Virus record (IMG/VR): IMGVR_UViG_3300017989_004419
Location: 1-42,251 of that record
Source: a virus
Length of the DNA: 42,251 bases
Reading direction: 5' to 3' (one strand)
How positions within the stretch are numbered: position 1 is the first letter of the stretch; each line of letters starts with the position of its first letter. Shown in pieces: positions 23,131 through 29,376 of this stretch. The position numbers and the translations under genes are program-made. Under the pieces are notes generated by a model. The model was not told the origin of the DNA. It searched no databases and saw only the letters and a program-made list of their open reading frames with translations.

Positions 23131-23536
23131 TAAAAACCTCCTCAAAATCCATTTCATTTCCCCGTAATAAAATAGTTCTAATATCAAAAAAATCTTTGTT
23201 GCAAGCGATCCAGGTAAGCGCCAGAGCGAAAACCCAGACAATAAACCATCCTAAAAAATCAGTGGATCTCACAGGATCCACAATGACACTGCCAAGATAA
23301 TAAAAACAAACAAAAGTCACTGGGATCGGAGTGCCTTTGAAAAAAAGAACCTGCCTCCAGTTTTTCAATCCGCCAGTATACCGGATCCCAATTGTAGACA
23401 TTTTAAAGGATCCCCGGATAATTGCAAACTTACCAGATCCCCCCATCTTTTTTAGAGCGAGCCAGTGTGTAAACTCATGTAGAGCAATTGTGAAAACAAA
23501 AAGCAAAGCGACATAGATCACTTTATTTGGATCCAT
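23105..23536 (-). CDS. Membrane zinc metalloprotease, site-2/DUF3267-like
   Basis: This 143-aa protein has the zinc protease motif H-E-F-T-H (IALHEFTHWLALKKMGG, near residue 20) inside the first membrane helix, then further helices (about 62-82 and 91-110) and NKDFFDIRT, where the D may be the third zinc ligand (as in x-D-x of S2P-like enzymes). It is short compared with full site-2 proteases. It could cut viral membrane proteins or a host anti-regulator. The 3' end overlaps the nuclease start by 26 bases. Confidence 0.75.
   Translation of the reverse strand: MDPNKVIYVALLFVFTIALHEFTHWLALKKMGGSGKFAIIRGSFKMSTIGIRYTGGLKNWRQVLFFKGTPIPVTFVCFYYLGSVIVDPVRSTDFLGWFIVWVFALALTWIACNKDFFDIRTILLRGNEMDFEEVFNAKQTTNK
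23116..23142 (-). repeat. 27-nt start-site repeat, copy 2
   Basis: This is the second copy of the 22568-22594 element, covering the nuclease ribosome site, ATG and first codons (MLNKQ). Confidence 0.85.
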
Positions 23537-23747
23537 CCCGGAGACCTCTCATTATTTTTTCAATAGTAACTTTCATATTAGTTGTAAAACCATAGACCGC
23601 ACATGTGCGGATCAAACTTTTCGTATCGTCTTTAAGATCTGCTTTTGCCAATTCTTTTTCCAGGATCTCAAAAAAGACCTTATGAGCAACCATAAAAACC
23701 CGGATCTCATTTGCGATCTCATCGGCTATCCTATTTGTCTCAAACAT
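23523..23747 (-). CDS. Helical protein next to HicA-like gene
   Basis: This 74-aa protein is all helix (NRIADEIANEIRVFMVAHKV, then a second pair of helices). It overlaps the HicA-like gene upstream by 8 bases and the protease gene downstream by 14 bases. It does not look like HicB but could be an unrelated partner of the HicA-like protein. Not recognised. Confidence 0.6.
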   Translation of the reverse strand: MFETNRIADEIANEIRVFMVAHKVFFEILEKELAKADLKDDTKSLIRTCAVYGFTTNMKVTIEKIMRGLRDGSK

Positions 23748-24012
23748 GATTTTTCCTCTCCAATTTTTTTACTATTTTTTTATAGTTATGTTTTCTCGTT
23801 TTGTTTTTATATGGCAGATGAACATAATAATCTCCCTTTTTCATTACGAGATGAGATCCTTTCCATCCGTATTGCTCAAAACCCATCGACAGAGCAAGGG
23901 ATATTATTTCGTGCCATGAATACCATTTTTTTCTTTTTTCTTCTTCAATTTTCCCTTTGCTTTCAGATATTGATAAACATAGATATGATACCAACAACTC
24001 AATTCTATTCAA
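23740..24012 (-). CDS. HicA-like (dsRBD-fold) mRNA interferase family protein
   Basis: The C-terminal 60 residues of this 90-aa protein match the HicA fold: WHEIISLALSMGFEQYG, then KGSHLVMKKGDYYVHLPY and KHNYKKIVKKLER. H54 in G-S-H is the position of the HicA catalytic histidine. An N-terminal helical extension (1-30) is extra. The frame starts with TTG at 24012 right after GGAGG, so the true start may be a few codons later. No HicB-like antitoxin is next to it, so it may be a solitary toxin or an RNA-binding regulator. Confidence 0.65.
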   Translation of the reverse strand: MNRIELLVSYLCLSISESKGKIEEEKRKKWYSWHEIISLALSMGFEQYGWKGSHLVMKKGDYYVHLPYKNKTRKHNYKKIVKKLERKNHV

Positions 24013-24140
24013 CCTCCAATATAGATTGTAATTAATTTAATAGTCACGATTATAATTGTTGACATTACGCAAAAATGTGCCAGGGACATCCCATAGGCAG
24101 TCTGGATCTCATTATCAATTATGTTTAAGATGTGCCTCAT
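24009..24140 (-). CDS. 43-aa single-pass membrane protein
   Basis: The product begins MRHILNIIDNEIQTAYGMSL and has one membrane helix (CVMSTIIIVTIKLITIYIGG). The start at 24140 has GAGG 8 bases ahead; longer frames run inside the RanBP2-type gene. Its stop overlaps the HicA-like start. Confidence 0.6.
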   Translation of the reverse strand: MRHILNIIDNEIQTAYGMSLAHFCVMSTIIIVTIKLITIYIGG

Positions 24141-24354
24141 TATAAGCCTCACAAAACCAACAATAACGGCTCTCGTCATTATTCGATGCTCCGCAGATCT
24201 CGCATATCCATTCTTTGAGATCCACAACAGCAAAAGTTAACTTGCCGGCTTTTATTTCTTCATAGATTGCACGATCAACCGGGTTTTTCATGTCAAAATA
24301 TTTTGAGAGCCGGCGGTTATAATTATGATCTCTAATTTCTTTTATTATTTTCAT
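24115..24354 (-). CDS. RanBP2-type zinc finger protein
   Basis: The C-terminus of this 79-aa protein, EWICEICGASNNDESRYCWF plus C, is an exact W-x-C-x2-C-x3-N-x6-C-x2-C RanBP2-type zinc finger, a fold that binds single-stranded RNA or ubiquitin-like partners. The N-terminal part is helical and basic. AAGGA is 6 bases ahead of the start, which overlaps the upstream gene by 23 bases. Confidence 0.8.
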   Translation of the reverse strand: MKIIKEIRDHNYNRRLSKYFDMKNPVDRAIYEEIKAGKLTFAVVDLKEWICEICGASNNDESRYCWFCEAYNEAHLKHN

Positions 24355-24538
24355 ATTGATCCTTCAAAAATAAATATAGATCTTCAAAATAACTATTGAC
24401 CAGGCTCGCCGAAAATAGCGGGCATTTAATGTCTTTTAAAAGCGGTAGTGTCTCAACCAGTCTTGTCTTTTCGATCTCATTTGCCTGGATCCATTTCTCC
24501 CAAAATTCGCTTTTAACTATCATCTTATCGTCATCCAT
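24332..24538 (-). CDS. First gene of minus arm, small helical protein
   Basis: This 68-aa protein begins MDDDKMIVKSEFWEKWIQAN and is helical throughout. GGAGTGAAAGG ahead of the ATG at 24538 supports this start over 24616. As the first gene after the divergent control region it may be an early regulator. No family recognised. Confidence 0.6.
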   Translation of the reverse strand: MDDDKMIVKSEFWEKWIQANEIEKTRLVETLPLLKDIKCPLFSASLVNSYFEDLYLFLKDQYENNKRN

Positions 24539-24835
24539 CCTTTCACTCCAGAATAAAGAGAGGGATCTTTGAGAGAATGGGTGGAGGAAATTTCCAAGCA
24601 AGAGGTATTTCCCCACATTTTCTGGATCCCTTCTTTATCGAAAATAGCGAATGTCATCCACGCATAAATACTTTACGCAACTGTGTCAGTGTTGAGTAAA
24701 CGGAGAGCAGTTACAACAGGAGAAAGCCTCCTTACAATCATAATTCCTAAAAAACAATATTCTATTGTATATATGTGCGTAAAATATATCATTGTGTGGA
24801 ACATACGTCATCTACACAATAATGGTGAGGAGAAT
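24539..24835. promoter_or_regulatory. Divergent control region between the two arms
   Basis: This 297-bp gene-free region fires both arms. ATTGTGTGGA (24791-24800) and TCTACACAAT (24811-24820) form an inverted repeat about 20 bases centre to centre, just before the 24836 gene and next to a TATA-like AAAATATATC (24781-24790). A second imperfect dyad GCATAAATACTTTACGC lies at 24662-24678, and GCGTAAA recurs at 24777. These look like operators for a small regulator. Confidence 0.6.
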
Positions 24836-25375
24836 ATGAATGAAAAGATAAGTTTAAAGAGTGAAGACTGGAAAGTAACTCCCAGTGATCAGATAAAAAG
24901 ATATATTGTGCAACTATCAAAAGATTGCATAGATCATCTCTCAAAGAGTGAGGGCAACAACAAAGAAAGATATGCTTTTGCTATCAAAACAAAATCATTA
25001 TCAGTGTTACTTGAAAACTATACAAATGATGAGGTAAGAAAGATTACAAATGATCATTTCAAAGAAATGGATAACAGGATCCGAGAGATTAGAAAAGATA
25101 AAGAGTTAAACGATGACACAAAAAAACAAACAGAAAACAGGATCCGCTTTGAATATGCATTGCCGATCCTGGATCAAAACATTCGAGTGATGCAAAACTC
25201 TCCAATAGTAGAGGTAGAGGCACATGGAATTATTGATATGAACAGTAATGGGATAAAAGACAGGATCCAATGCAAAGCAAAAGCATTACCAGTGCGAGGC
25301 AATAAAACAGAAGACACCGAAATTTTAGAGCCAGAGGAGGAGGAGGATAATGGTGCATTTTCTCTCTCCAATTAA
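24836..25375 (+). CDS. Soluble helical protein upstream of ATPase
   Basis: This 179-aa protein starts at 24836 with GGTGAGGAG ahead; the longer frame from 24683 runs through the control region. The body is helical and charged (RIREIRKDKELNDDTKKQTE), with a C-terminal strand-rich part (VEVEAHGIIDMNSNGIKDRI) and an acidic tail (EPEEEEDNG). It overlaps the ATPase by 26 bases, so both are coupled. May be an ATPase partner. Confidence 0.7.
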   Translation: MNEKISLKSEDWKVTPSDQIKRYIVQLSKDCIDHLSKSEGNNKERYAFAIKTKSLSVLLENYTNDEVRKITNDHFKEMDNRIREIRKDKELNDDTKKQTENRIRFEYALPILDQNIRVMQNSPIVEVEAHGIIDMNSNGIKDRIQCKAKALPVRGNKTEDTEILEPEEEEDNGAFSLSN

Positions 25376-26315
25376 TACAGATCCTCTTTATTTCGGAAAA
25401 CCAAATAGCCAGGGGATCGCAGAGGCATATCTGCGAGATATATATAGGAGTGTGCATGAAAAAAAATTTAGTTACCTTTCTACAATGACCGGTAGGCACC
25501 GAGTAGGAAAATCTTTATCTGCCATAAGTTTCGGAGATCTCCTGGATCCCACTTTTGCTCCTAACCTGGAGGAGCGAGTTGTCTATACTCCAGAGGCTTT
25601 TAGTTGGGTTGTGAGACAAATTGCAGATCAAGGGATTATAGGAGGAGTTGTTGTCTGGGATGAGGCAAATTTAGGATTGAGTAGTCGTGACTGGTATACC
25701 CAGGCAAATAAACACATAAATTTCACAGTGCAAGCATTTGGATTTATTAGACCGATCATATTTTTTGTCACCCAGGATGTAACATTTATTGACAGTCAAC
25801 CAAGAAAACTTTTTCATAGTTTTCTGGAAATAGATCGAACCAATAATCAGTATAACACGATCAGACCATATCAAGTCAATATCAACAAAAGAACAGGTAA
25901 AATGTTTTTTCCCTCCCCGAGACTGGGATTAAGCAAACATGGCAAAGGCAGGATCATAAAAATTAAAACACTCCGGCTTATGAAACCTCCAGATGACTTA
26001 ACAAAAAGATACAATACTCACAGCGTAGCGAAAAAACGACAGTTGCTTAAAGAAAACGATGAAATTATACAGCACCAAAAACAAAAATCTGTAGATCAAA
26101 AACGCAGAGATCGGCTTTCAGACGAAGAAATAATACAGCATTGTCTCGCAGAGAGAAATAACCCGATCTTTATGAATGAAAGAGGCACCTATAGAGAAAA
26201 CACAATTTCACAAGAGTTTAAAGTGCCAATTAGAAAAGCAAAATATCTCAAAACAAAAGCCGATGCAAAACTAAAAAGTCTCATCGAGGAGGGAGTAGCG
26301 GATCAACCAGACTGA
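25350..26315 (+). CDS. P-loop ATPase, FtsK/HerA/Zot-like
   Basis: This 321-aa protein has Walker A TGRHRVGKS (47-55, a G-x4-G-K-S loop), Walker B GGVVVWDEANLG (98-109), and a following SRDWYTQANKHINFTVQAFG segment in which many FtsK/Zot-type ATPases carry sensor residues. The C-terminal 100 residues are basic and helical. Similar short ATPases drive DNA packaging or virion assembly in membrane-containing archaeal viruses and filamentous phages (Zot). The strong ribosome site GGAGGAGGAT precedes it. Assembly role is an inference; replication is also possible. Confidence 0.75.
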   Translation: MVHFLSPINTDPLYFGKPNSQGIAEAYLRDIYRSVHEKKFSYLSTMTGRHRVGKSLSAISFGDLLDPTFAPNLEERVVYTPEAFSWVVRQIADQGIIGGVVVWDEANLGLSSRDWYTQANKHINFTVQAFGFIRPIIFFVTQDVTFIDSQPRKLFHSFLEIDRTNNQYNTIRPYQVNINKRTGKMFFPSPRLGLSKHGKGRIIKIKTLRLMKPPDDLTKRYNTHSVAKKRQLLKENDEIIQHQKQKSVDQKRRDRLSDEEIIQHCLAERNNPIFMNERGTYRENTISQEFKVPIRKAKYLKTKADAKLKSLIEEGVADQPD

Positions 26316-26331
26316 AAAAACATTTGCAGTT

Positions 26332-26670
26332 GTGTTTATCTTTGGCACAGCCGTATTTTTTTATTATTGTTTTGTAGTGCCTCCAGAACCGGTTTACCAT
26401 GATCCAGGATCCCCAATACCTCCGCCAAGAAATGCGATCTACAAAGACAACAAAACAATAACAGGATACAAGTATCCCTCCGCAGTCATAGTGGCACCGG
26501 TTGCGGTCACTGCATATTTTATGTTGTTATTAATCACAGATAGCGGGAGGATCCGGTTGCGAGAGATCATAGATCTAAAACAAGGATGGAAAAATATTAA
26601 AAAAGCGAGCAAAGAAAAAATGAGAGAGGGGATCCAAGAATACCATGACTGGCGGAATAAAAAACTATAG
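26332..26670 (+). CDS. Two-helix membrane protein downstream of ATPase
   Basis: This 112-aa protein has two membrane helices (about 1-16 and 53-71) separated by a proline-rich loop (PPEPVYHDPGSPIPPPRN), and a basic cytoplasmic helix (KQGWKNIKKASKEKMREG). The first available start is GTG at 26332. It probably anchors the ATPase. Its stop shares CTATAG with the stop of the opposite-strand gene at 26665. Confidence 0.65.
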   Translation: MFIFGTAVFFYYCFVVPPEPVYHDPGSPIPPPRNAIYKDNKTITGYKYPSAVIVAPVAVTAYFMLLLITDSGRIRLREIIDLKQGWKNIKKASKEKMREGIQEYHDWRNKKL

Positions 26671-26778
26671 ATCCATATTATCCATAAACAAGATATCATG
26701 CACTTTTGCCATTGCTTGACTGGGAGACATCCCGGCACATCGAAACTCTACATAGAGATCTCGATATTTATTATCCAT
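26665..26778 (-). CDS. 37-aa antisense-oriented small regulator candidate
   Basis: The product MDNKYRDLYVEFRCAGMSPS plus QAMAKVHDILFMDNMDL resembles a small helix-turn-helix (LYVEFRCAGMSPSQAMAKV). It has its own TATA-like TTTTTATAGATC (about 26812-26823) and a ribosome site GGTGAGATGAG. It is the only minus-strand gene inside the plus arm, and its stop overlaps the plus gene's stop. A small repressor is plausible. Confidence 0.6.
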   Translation of the reverse strand: MDNKYRDLYVEFRCAGMSPSQAMAKVHDILFMDNMDL

Positions 26779-27055
26779 TTTCTCATCTCACCACTAATAT
26801 TTTTGTCAGTGGATCTATAAAAACATATCCCGGTAAAATGTCAAAACGACAGAAAAACATAAATCCATATAGTCTATAACATACATGGGGAATAGGAGAA
26901 AGTGGAAAATCCTCACCGGATTTCTTTTCTCTTTTTTCTCCTCCCATATCTCACACTGGTATAAAAAATTTTGTTGAAAAAATCGTAAACATTTTAAATA
27001 AAAAAATCATACTTTTATGCCCGCATGAGTTGAGGCGGTGAGGAGTTGATATGAG
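26779..27055. promoter_or_regulatory. Intergenic region: two promoters and a hairpin
   Basis: This 277-bp gene-free region holds the minus-strand promoter for the 37-aa gene (TATA near 26818), a hairpin with T-rich tail (26907-26926), a TATA-like ACATTTTAAATAAAAAA (about 26989-27005) for the replication genes, and GGTGAGGAGTTGATATGA as leader of 27056. The 14-nt AGGAGTTGATATGA at 27041-27054 recurs before the histone-fold gene (29086-29099). Confidence 0.6.
26907..26926 (+). terminator. Hairpin with T-rich tail
   Basis: GAAAATCC (26907-26914) pairs with GGATTTC (26920-26926), with a 5-base loop and one unpaired base. TTTTCTCTTTTTTCTCC follows on the plus strand. It could end the 24836-26670 transcript. 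Confidence 0.5.
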
Positions 27056-27247
27056 ATGCAAAAGGAAGACTTTATCTATTTTTTAGATAGCAGGGTTAAA
27101 CTTGTAAAAAGCGATGGTTTCGTATTATATGGATATGTTAAAAAAGTAAACGATGACTGCATAATTTTTGAGACATCCCAGGCAACATCCATAATAAGTT
27201 TTGACCGGATAAAAGAGATCACTAACAACCATAGAGGGAGTGATTAG
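27056..27247 (+). CDS. Sm/LSm-like small beta-barrel protein
   Basis: This 63-aa protein reads FIYFLDSRVKLVKSDGFVLY then GYVKKVNDDCIIFET and SIISFDRIKEI. That is strand-strand (V-x-L-x-x-x-D-G-x-x-x-x-G) followed by two more strands, the Sm1-like layout without the N-terminal helix. Sm-like proteins bind U-rich RNA or form rings. It lies directly upstream of and 0 bases from the replication ATPase and is co-transcribed with it. Confidence 0.6.
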   Translation: MQKEDFIYFLDSRVKLVKSDGFVLYGYVKKVNDDCIIFETSQATSIISFDRIKEITNNHRGSD

Positions 27248-28624
27248 ATGCCGGATCCATTGGACAAAATACAACCAGTGGAGGAAATAACAGAGCCGGT
27301 GATCACAGAAAAAGGAGAAAGAAAATGGTTGAAAGTAACAGAAAAAAAATATTACCCCGCAGATAGATCTCCGAAAGAAATACTTGAAGAACCAGAAAGA
27401 GAACCAGATACAAAAACAGAATTTGAATTGAAAGATCCCTGCCTCTGGCAATGCACCAGATGTGGATGCGTAATGAAGTCAAACCCAGAGCCTCCGATTG
27501 AATGTTTTAAAGAAATGGGAGGATGTGGTAGAACCACGAAATTCCGCATGATCACAAAACCGATCAATGAAATATGGAAACTCCCGATCTGGAAAGACGA
27601 GGAGGTAGATGGTTACAGCCTCTATCAAGATATTTATGAATTAACAAAACAGTTAGTTATTTTCCCCAGGGAGATCCATTACAAAGTCATAACTCTCTGG
27701 ATCATTAGCACCTGGAAAAGAGAATGTTTTGATGCCGTAGGATTTCCAGTTTTCAGAGGCATAATAGGATCCGGCAAAACCAGGGCATTAAACATAATCG
27801 CAGAATTAGGATACCGGGTTGTATCCGCAAGCAGTGCAACATTCCCGGCGATAGCGACACTTTCTCATTACCATAACGTGACACTCACAATTGACGAGGC
27901 AGATAACAGACTGCAACCAAAATACGAAAAAGGATCCGAGTTACTTGATTTTGTAAAACAGAGTTACAAACGAGGATCCAAATATGTCATAAGCGATGTT
28001 GATCATGTCGGCGAGGTAATAGCAAGAAATAATTTTGGTTTCAAAGCATTTGCAGGTGAAAAAAGTTTTAATCCTGCATTGGTGAGCAGAGGGATCGACA
28101 TCTTTATGGAAAAAGGAGATCCCCCGGTGCCTAAAATGAAATACATGGAAATTGATTTTGAAAAAATAAGAACCCAGTTGCTCAACTACAAATACAAAAC
28201 CGATGATCCCCCGGATCTCGGCGAGAGTTTTATTCTCAAAGGGAGACTGCGAGAGGTCTATGAAAGTATTATCCGCACCGCAATGCACATCGGGCAAGAG
28301 ACAAAAGACATAATCGAGTTTGCTCTGGAGGTAGAAAAAGAAGAATACGAAGAAATGAAAGCAAGCATTCAACATGATATTTTGTTGATTATAAAAGGGC
28401 ATAGCGAGAACCAGACACTTGATGATGCGCCAGAACAGATCTACATTAAAGACATTGTGGATGGTATAGGATGGGATGGAGAGAAAAGAGCGACACAAAA
28501 ACTGGGATACATACTAAAAAACATGGGATTAAAAACAGTGAGAAGACGAGATGGGACAGTGGTGTCTTTAACTGGATCTAATTCAAAAAGACTGGGCTAT
28601 CTCTATAGGCGATATGGAGTGTAA
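27248..28624 (+). CDS. Zinc-ribbon AAA-type ATPase, likely replication initiator/helicase
   Basis: This 458-aa protein has a disordered acidic start, a zinc ribbon (C69-x2-C72...C86-x6-C93), Walker A GIIGSGKT (171-178), and Walker B TLTIDEAD (212-219). A C-terminal region (about 365-458) ends in a winged-helix-like fold (AEQ...IKDIVDGIGWDG...LGYILKNMGLKTVRRRDG). The family resembles DUF3631/DUF927-type ATPases of archaeal plasmids and haloviruses. Immediately downstream lies the iteron origin, which fits an initiator-helicase. The strand-opening role is inferred from the position and motifs. Confidence 0.75.
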   Translation: MPDPLDKIQPVEEITEPVITEKGERKWLKVTEKKYYPADRSPKEILEEPEREPDTKTEFELKDPCLWQCTRCGCVMKSNPEPPIECFKEMGGCGRTTKFRMITKPINEIWKLPIWKDEEVDGYSLYQDIYELTKQLVIFPREIHYKVITLWIISTWKRECFDAVGFPVFRGIIGSGKTRALNIIAELGYRVVSASSATFPAIATLSHYHNVTLTIDEADNRLQPKYEKGSELLDFVKQSYKRGSKYVISDVDHVGEVIARNNFGFKAFAGEKSFNPALVSRGIDIFMEKGDPPVPKMKYMEIDFEKIRTQLLNYKYKTDDPPDLGESFILKGRLREVYESIIRTAMHIGQETKDIIEFALEVEKEEYEEMKASIQHDILLIIKGHSENQTLDDAPEQIYIKDIVDGIGWDGEKRATQKLGYILKNMGLKTVRRRDGTVVSLTGSNSKRLGYLYRRYGV

Positions 28625-28642
28625 CAGGAGTGGGTGAACACT
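28625..28642 (+). repeat. 18-nt iteron-with-flank repeat, copy 1
   Basis: CAGGAGTGGGTGAACACT is repeated exactly at 28691-28708, 66 bases away, bracketing the left iteron arm. Confidence 0.85.
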
Positions 28643-28690
28643 TTTTGAAAAAAGGTGAACACTTGGTGAACACTTTGGTGAACACTTTTA

Positions 28691-28708
28691 CAGGAGTGGG
28701 TGAACACT
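28691..28708 (+). repeat. 18-nt iteron-with-flank repeat, copy 2
   Basis: This is the second exact copy of the 28625-28642 element. Confidence 0.85.
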
Positions 28709-28920
28709 GTGAAGACTTTTCCAGCATTATATATTATATTCTTTATTATTTTTCTTTCTTTTATATTACTTTTCTTTCTTTTTGGTTTTTTGTCAAAAGT
28801 TTTTGTATAACTATAGAGTATATAGATAGGCTAAAAAGTGTTCACAAGTGTTCACAACAGGAGGAAAAGTGTTCACAAAGCCTTCACAAAGCCTTCACAA
28901 AATCATGCAAAGTGTTCACC

Positions 28921-29103
28921 AAAACCCCCAAAATACCCCCTTTTTACTCAAAAATGATATTTTTACACAAAACTTATTTATACTATTAATGCATACATAT
29001 GTATATAAAAGGTGCCAAAATGTGCAAAAAAATGTATTGGAAAAAAATATTTACCCAAAACTTATTTTTTTACACAAAAAGTGCCAGGAGTTGATATGAT
29101 AAA
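28921..29103 (+). promoter_or_regulatory. AT-rich region with direct repeat and promoter of histone-fold gene
   Basis: TTTACACAAAACTTATTT at 28962-28979 is repeated with one mismatch at 29050-29067, 88 bases on. A TATA-like TATGTATATAAAAGG (about 28997-29011) lies between them, about 95 bases ahead of the 29104 start. The leader AGGAGTTGATATGA (29086-29099) is shared with 27041-27054. No gene is seen. Confidence 0.6.
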
Positions 29104-29376
29104 ATGGCAAGCGAGACAATAAATGTCGGCAAGATCATGCGCAAAGAGGCATGGTTGAAAGTAGGCAAGAGAAAAACACAAAGATTTCGAGTTTCGCCAG
29201 ATGCGGTGCAACAAATGATCTCATATATCCTTTGCGGGATCGAGGTCAATCTACCGCAGATCTGCGAAATGGTAAATAAAACAAATCACCCGAACACAAT
29301 AAAAGAAGAAGACGTGATCCGCTTTTTTGATTTTGTAGGATCATCTGTTTTTAAAGAGGATGAAGAAAATGACTGA
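29104..29376 (+). CDS. Histone-fold DNA-binding protein
   Basis: This 90-aa protein has the archaeal histone pattern from residue 28 on: R-V-S-P-D-A (29-34) heading a 28-residue central helix (to about T60), then NTIKEEDVIRFFDFV (64-78), matching the T-(I/V)-x-x-E-D-(I/V) loop and third helix of archaeal histones. The N-terminal 27 residues (NVGKIMRKEAWLKVGKRKTQ) are basic and would hold helix 1. Spacing between the two motifs fits the fold. It sits beside the origin and may wrap or organise viral DNA or compete with host histones. Confidence 0.65.
   Translation: MASETINVGKIMRKEAWLKVGKRKTQRFRVSPDAVQQMISYILCGIEVNLPQICEMVNKTNHPNTIKEEDVIRFFDFVGSSVFKEDEEND

Larger units (their letters stand above)
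28625..28920. other. Candidate replication origin: two opposed iteron arms around an AT-rich core
   Basis: Left arm: GGTGAACACT at 28633, 28654, 28665, 28677 and 28699, plus a degenerate GTGAAGACT at 28709. Right arm, inverted: AGTGTTCAC at 28837, 28847, 28868 and 28911 (the last as AGTGTTCACC), plus AGCCTTCAC at 28879 and 28890. Spacings are near 10-12 or 21-22, so sites lie on one face of the helix. Between the arms is about 118 bp of strongly AT-rich, T-heavy DNA (28719-28836), a likely unwinding element. No GATC occurs here. No convincing gene is present. Confidence 0.8.

Noticed and set aside
28633-28920. CRISPR array reading of the GTGAACACT repeats
   Set aside because: Repeats are only about 10 bases, occur in both orientations, and lack uniform spacers; iterons explain them better.
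28630-29099. Open frames over the iteron region (plus strand, 119 and 83 aa)
   Set aside because: They consist of the repeats and AT-rich DNA read as protein, have poor starts, and no sensible composition.
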